Shown here: positions 12,963-15,962 of the stretch, piece after piece
Position numbering within the stretch: the first letter of the stretch is position 1
Layout of the letters: each line of letters begins with the position of its first letter
From: an uncultured Eubacteriales bacterium
GTDB lineage: Bacteria > Bacillota > Clostridia > Oscillospirales > CAG-272
Assembly: GCA_900550625.1 (NCBI GenBank)
Contig: URSW01000017.1
Coordinates: 1-15,962 of the forward strand
Length of the DNA stretch: 15,962 nt
Direction of reading: 5' to 3'
Notes under the pieces: generated by a model
Database searches by the model: none
Seen by the model: only the letters and a program-made list of their open reading frames with translations
What the model was told of the DNA's origin: nothing
Program-made: the position numbers and the translations under genes

Positions 12963-14994
12963 TATCGTTCTTCCTCCCTTTACCGGAGGCGCCGCTTTTT
13001 CCGGAGCCGCGCCCCTTATCTGATTTTTTTGCGGATTTTTTGATTATGAGTGCGCAGAGCGGCGGAACATCTGCTGTTACGCGGTATATGCGTTCACCGT
13101 TCACAACCGCGCTGTCCGTCGTGAGAGGTCCTTCGGTGACGTCGTTCTTTCCGCCGAATTCATATCTGTCCGAGCTGAACACGATCTCGTATTCCGCGCG
13201 CCGCGGTATGTTAAAAGTATAGTTTCCGTAGGGGATCGGCGAGAAATTCAGTATGACGATCAGCTCGCGTCCGGATGCGCTCTTTCGCTTATAGGATATG
13301 AGGTTCGACGATGAAAGATCGGCGTCTATCCACTCGAATCCGTCCCACGAATCGTCGATCTCCCAAAGCTCGGGAGATTCAAGGTAAAGCGCATTGAGTT
13401 GTCTGACGTAGTTTTTCATCTCCGAATGACGCGGGAATTCGAGCATAAACCACTCAAGCTGATTCTCGTAATCCCATTCGCGGAACTGTGCGAATTCCGT
13501 TCCCATGAACGTAAGCTTTTTCCCCGGAAACGTCATCATATTTGCAAGGAACGTGCGCATTGAGGCAAACTTCGAATCGTATTCGCCGGACATTTTATCT
13601 ATTAGGGACTTCTTTCCGTGGACGACCTCGTCGTGGGACAACGGAAGGACGTAATTCTCGGAAAATGCGTACATGAGCGGGAACGTCAGCTTATCATGCA
13701 TATACTGTCTGAAAAACGGATCGGACGACATATACTGAAACATATCGTTCGCCCAGCCCATGTTCCACTTAAAATTGAATCCGAGACCGCCCTCATCGGC
13801 TCTCTTCGTTATCATCGGCCATGAGGTCGATTCCTCAGCTATCATCAGCACGTCGGGATGCGCCGCAAAAACAGCGGTGTTCAGCTTTCTGAAAAAGGCA
13901 ATTGCCTCGAGATTCTTATTGTCTCCGTTCACGTTAGGGATCCACTCTCCCGGCTTTCTGTCGTAATCGAGGTAAAGCATCGACGCAACGGCATCTATGC
14001 GGAGTCCGTCCGCATGGTACACACCGAGCCAGAAAAGCGCGTTCGATATCAGGAAGGACTGTACCTCCGTTCTTCCCACGTCAAAGCATCTTGTTCCCCA
14101 TCCGTGATGCTCCATGCGGTCGCTTCCCTGATATTCGTAAAGAGGACCTCCGTCGAATTCGAAAAGACCGTGACGGTCCTTCGGGAAATGCGCAGGCACC
14201 CAATCGAGAATCACTCCGATACCCGCTTTATGGAGGCGGTTGACGAAGTACATGAAATCCTCGGGATTTCCGAACCGCGAGGTCGGGGCGAAATATCCGC
14301 ATATTTGATATCCCCACGATCCGTCGAACGGATGCTCCATCACAGGCAGGAGCTCAACGTGGGTATATCCCATTTCCTTGACATACGGGACAAGCTCATC
14401 TGCGATCTCCCTGTAATTGAGGTAATGCTTACCGTCTGCGGTGCACGCGCCGTCCTTCGTCCTCCATGAACCGAGGTGAAGCTCGTATATGTTCATCGGA
14501 GAGGGATAGAAATGCGATGCCTTCCGAGACGCTGCGGAACGGAACTGCTTCCGGCGGAACCTCATCCATGAAGCATCCTCCCATTTGAAGTTCGGGAGCG
14601 TTCTGACGATCGACGCTGTTTTTTCGAGCGTTTCCGACTGAAATGCGTAAGGATCGGCTTTCAGCCATGTGACGCCGCCGCGCCGCACGGCGTATTTATA
14701 GAAGCGTCCTTCGATGCTGCGGTCGAATACCGCGATCGCCTCCCATACGCCCTGTTCCGTAACTCTCTCCATGGGGATTCCCTTGTTCTGATCCCATGAT
14801 GAGAAATCTCCCACGACAGACACGCTTTCGGCCCCGGGCGCCCAGACGCGAAATGAATATTCAAACCTGCCGTCGCCGATTTCTTTTCCGTGTACTCCGA
14901 GATAATCCTGCGCGTTGAAGTTGGTTCCCTGATGAAACAGATACGAGGGAAGATCGTTCACGTTATTCTTTTCCGACTGTGATTTTTTATCCAT
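12955..14994 (-). CDS. glgB: 1,4-alpha-glucan branching enzyme (GH13)
   Basis: GlgB cuts an alpha-1,4 chain and re-attaches it through alpha-1,6 linkage, giving branched glycogen. Residues about 43-125 form a CBM48 domain (FRVWAPGAESVSVVGDF). The GH13 barrel contains DWVPAHF (264-270), GLRIDAVASM with nucleophile Asp334, MIAEEST with Glu387 and SHDEVVHGK with His454-Asp455. The 679-aa length is typical of the form lacking the long N-terminal domain. The ATG at 14992-14994 is preferred to an upstream GTG at 15003, because AAAGG then lies 8-9 nt away. Beyond the usual end at about 651 it carries a 28-residue tail rich in Lys, Gly and Ser. It is the first gene of the operon, behind a strong promoter and a leader stem-loop, and overlaps glgC by 8 nt. 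Confidence 0.97.
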   Translation of the reverse strand: MDKKSQSEKNNVNDLPSYLFHQGTNFNAQDYLGVHGKEIGDGRFEYSFRVWAPGAESVSVVGDFSSWDQNKGIPMERVTEQGVWEAIAVFDRSIEGRFYKYAVRRGGVTWLKADPYAFQSETLEKTASIVRTLPNFKWEDASWMRFRRKQFRSAASRKASHFYPSPMNIYELHLGSWRTKDGACTADGKHYLNYREIADELVPYVKEMGYTHVELLPVMEHPFDGSWGYQICGYFAPTSRFGNPEDFMYFVNRLHKAGIGVILDWVPAHFPKDRHGLFEFDGGPLYEYQGSDRMEHHGWGTRCFDVGRTEVQSFLISNALFWLGVYHADGLRIDAVASMLYLDYDRKPGEWIPNVNGDNKNLEAIAFFRKLNTAVFAAHPDVLMIAEESTSWPMITKRADEGGLGFNFKWNMGWANDMFQYMSSDPFFRQYMHDKLTFPLMYAFSENYVLPLSHDEVVHGKKSLIDKMSGEYDSKFASMRTFLANMMTFPGKKLTFMGTEFAQFREWDYENQLEWFMLEFPRHSEMKNYVRQLNALYLESPELWEIDDSWDGFEWIDADLSSSNLISYKRKSASGRELIVILNFSPIPYGNYTFNIPRRAEYEIVFSSDRYEFGGKNDVTEGPLTTDSAVVNGERIYRVTADVPPLCALIIKKSAKKSDKGRGSGKSGASGKGRKNDNV

Positions 14995-15023
14995 ACCGTA
15001 CACCTTTCATTATATTCCGGAGG

Positions 15024-15062
15024 CAGCGGCAATTATCCGATTCCGCGTACAAATTACCGCCG
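15024..15062 (-). promoter_or_regulatory. Leader stem-loop upstream of glgB
   Basis: On the minus strand CGGCGGTAATT (15062-15052) pairs with AATTGCCGCTG (15034-15024): 11 consecutive positions, two of them G-U, around a 17-nt loop. It falls within the predicted 5' leader of the operon and ends about 30 nt before the glgB start. It has no T tract and does not match a riboswitch class that I recognise. Confidence 0.4.
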
Positions 15063-15083
15063 TCATGCGTTTTTCATTCCGTT

Positions 15084-15112
15084 ATTATACATCTTCGGCT
15101 TTGTCCTATCAA
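15084..15112 (-). promoter_or_regulatory. Promoter of the glycogen operon
   Basis: On the minus strand TTGATA (15112-15107, five of six consensus bases) and a perfect TATAAT (15089-15084) are separated by exactly 17 nt, a near-consensus housekeeping sigma-70/sigma-A promoter. The start is expected near 15077, giving a leader of about 80 nt before glgB. The -35 lies only 26 nt after the DUF1846 stop. Confidence 0.8.
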
Positions 15113-15138
15113 AGGGGATTTTGACGCAGATTGAAATT

Positions 15139-15962
15139 TTATTCCGTCACCTCGTTGCGGGGCTCGCAGGTGAGGTTTATTCCGAGTTTTTTGAACATGG
15201 ATTTGTCAACGGATGAGAGCATGACGCTCGAATGAGCTTCACACCCGCGGAGCTTTCCGAGCTGGCTGAGTGCGAGCGCGGCGCGTTCGTCATGCGAAGC
15301 GCACACGGAAAGCGCAATCAGCGTTTCATCGGTATGTAATCTCGGATTACGGCTGCCGAGGCAGTTTGTCTTAAGTCTCTGCACCGGCTCTATAATATCA
15401 GCCGCGAGAAGATGTATGTTATCCGGGATATCCGCAAGATACTTCAGCACGTTGAGAAACAGCGCAGACGATGCGCCGAGAAGATTGGTCGTTTTTCCGG
15501 TAATGACCGTTCCGTCCTCAAGTTCAAGCGCTGCGGCGGGTTTGCCCGTTTCTTCCGCGCGCTTCAGCGCCGCGACCGTAACAGCGCGGTCGAGAGCGGT
15601 AACGCCCGCCTGCTTCATTACAAGCTCGATCTTATAGACCGTCTCGTCGTCCTCAAGGCATTTGAGCTGGCGGCACTTTGAGGTATAGTAGCGTCTGATT
15701 ATCTCTCTCTTCGAGGCTTCGCAAACCGCGTCGTCGTCGGTGATGCAGTACCCCGCCATATTGACTCCCATGTCGGTGGGAGAGGAATACGGACATTCGC
15801 CGATTATCTTTTCGAATATCGCCGAAAGAAGCGGGAAGGCTTCCACGTCGCGGTTGTAGTTCACTGCGTACTCGCCGTATTTTTCAAGGTGGAACGGGTC
15901 GATCATGTTCACGTCGCGCAGATCGGCGGTCGCCGCCTCGTATGCGAGGTTGACCGGATGCT
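15139..15962 (-). CDS. DUF1846 (UPF0371) family protein, C-terminal part (runs off right edge)
   Basis: The function is not established as far as I know. The 273 residues visible are about the C-terminal half of a protein that is usually near 500 aa. The frame runs past the edge: HPVNLAYEAATADLRDVNMID is the first visible stretch, and the residue before NMID is an ordinary internal Val, not a start. Family stretches follow: NYNRDVEAFP, SPTDMGVNMAGYCI, GKTTNLLGASSALFLNVLKY, NPRLHTDETLIALSVCASHD and KLRGCEAHSSVMLSSVDKSM, then KKLGINLTCEP at the end. It is cytosolic as far as seen, with no membrane segment. It is on the same strand as the glg operon and directly upstream of its promoter; no strong terminator separates them, so some read-through is possible. 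A link to glycogen metabolism is not implied. Confidence 0.92.
   Translation of the reverse strand, partial: HPVNLAYEAATADLRDVNMIDPFHLEKYGEYAVNYNRDVEAFPLLSAIFEKIIGECPYSSPTDMGVNMAGYCITDDDAVCEASKREIIRRYYTSKCRQLKCLEDDETVYKIELVMKQAGVTALDRAVTVAALKRAEETGKPAAALELEDGTVITGKTTNLLGASSALFLNVLKYLADIPDNIHLLAADIIEPVQRLKTNCLGSRNPRLHTDETLIALSVCASHDERAALALSQLGKLRGCEAHSSVMLSSVDKSMFKKLGINLTCEPRNEVTE

Noticed and set aside
15122..15148. TGACG...CGTCA pair after the DUF1846 stop as a terminator
   Set aside because: Five pairs with a 17-nt loop and only a short T-poor tail; too weak to call.
1..15962. CRISPR array, insertion sequence, prophage, toxin-antitoxin or defence island
   Set aside because: No regular direct repeats, transposase, integrase or small paired genes were seen; all long frames are housekeeping or metabolic genes.

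Overview
The window looks like chromosomal DNA from an anaerobic, low-to-mid-GC Firmicute of class Clostridia, probably an uncultured gut-type lineage. The reasons are a paired GlgC/GlgD ADP-glucose pyrophosphorylase, DUF4830 and DUF1846 proteins, the MEP (non-mevalonate) isoprenoid genes ispD and ispF, and strong GGAGG-type ribosome binding sites on most genes. No mobile element, tRNA, rRNA or CRISPR array was seen, and the order of genes is that of an ordinary housekeeping/metabolic region. Assignment below class level is a guess.

Layout. 1-186 (minus) is the N-terminal part of ribulose-phosphate 3-epimerase. 187-455 is a hairpin-rich spacer holding the probable ispDF terminator. 456-1711 (minus) is ispD-ispF, with a good extended -10 promoter near 1803-1831. 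1712-2031 is a divergent promoter region. 2032-3417 (plus) is an M20 aminoacyl-histidine dipeptidase (PepD type) whose ribosome binding site lies in a hairpin. 3398-4072 (minus) is an OmpR-like regulator with a degenerate receiver domain, overlapping pepD tail to tail by 20 nt. 4150-4656 (plus) is a membrane-anchored DUF4830 protein, divergent from the regulator. 4645-14994 (minus) is a complete glycogen operon, glgB-glgC-glgD-glgA-glgP-GH13, behind a near-consensus promoter at 15084-15112. 15139-15962 (minus) is the C-terminal part of a DUF1846 protein running off the right edge.

How the genes work together. GlgC/GlgD make ADP-glucose from glucose-1-phosphate and ATP, GlgA polymerises it into alpha-1,4 glucan, and GlgB introduces alpha-1,6 branches. 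GlgP releases glucose-1-phosphate by phosphorolysis. The last gene is a neopullulanase-like GH13 enzyme, the only candidate in the operon for trimming or debranching the limit dextrin, since no GlgX or pullulanase is seen. Synthesis and breakdown genes share one transcript, several pairs are translationally coupled, and structured spacers precede glgB, glgA and glgP.

I found no clearly new multi-gene system. The points most worth checking are: reciprocal terminators of the convergent GH13 and DUF4830 genes, each lying inside the other's coding sequence; two mutually exclusive hairpins just before glgA; a sequestered ribosome binding site at pepD; the phosphorylation-dead receiver regulator next to an orphan DUF4830 gene; and a short palindromic repeat present in two unrelated spacers.
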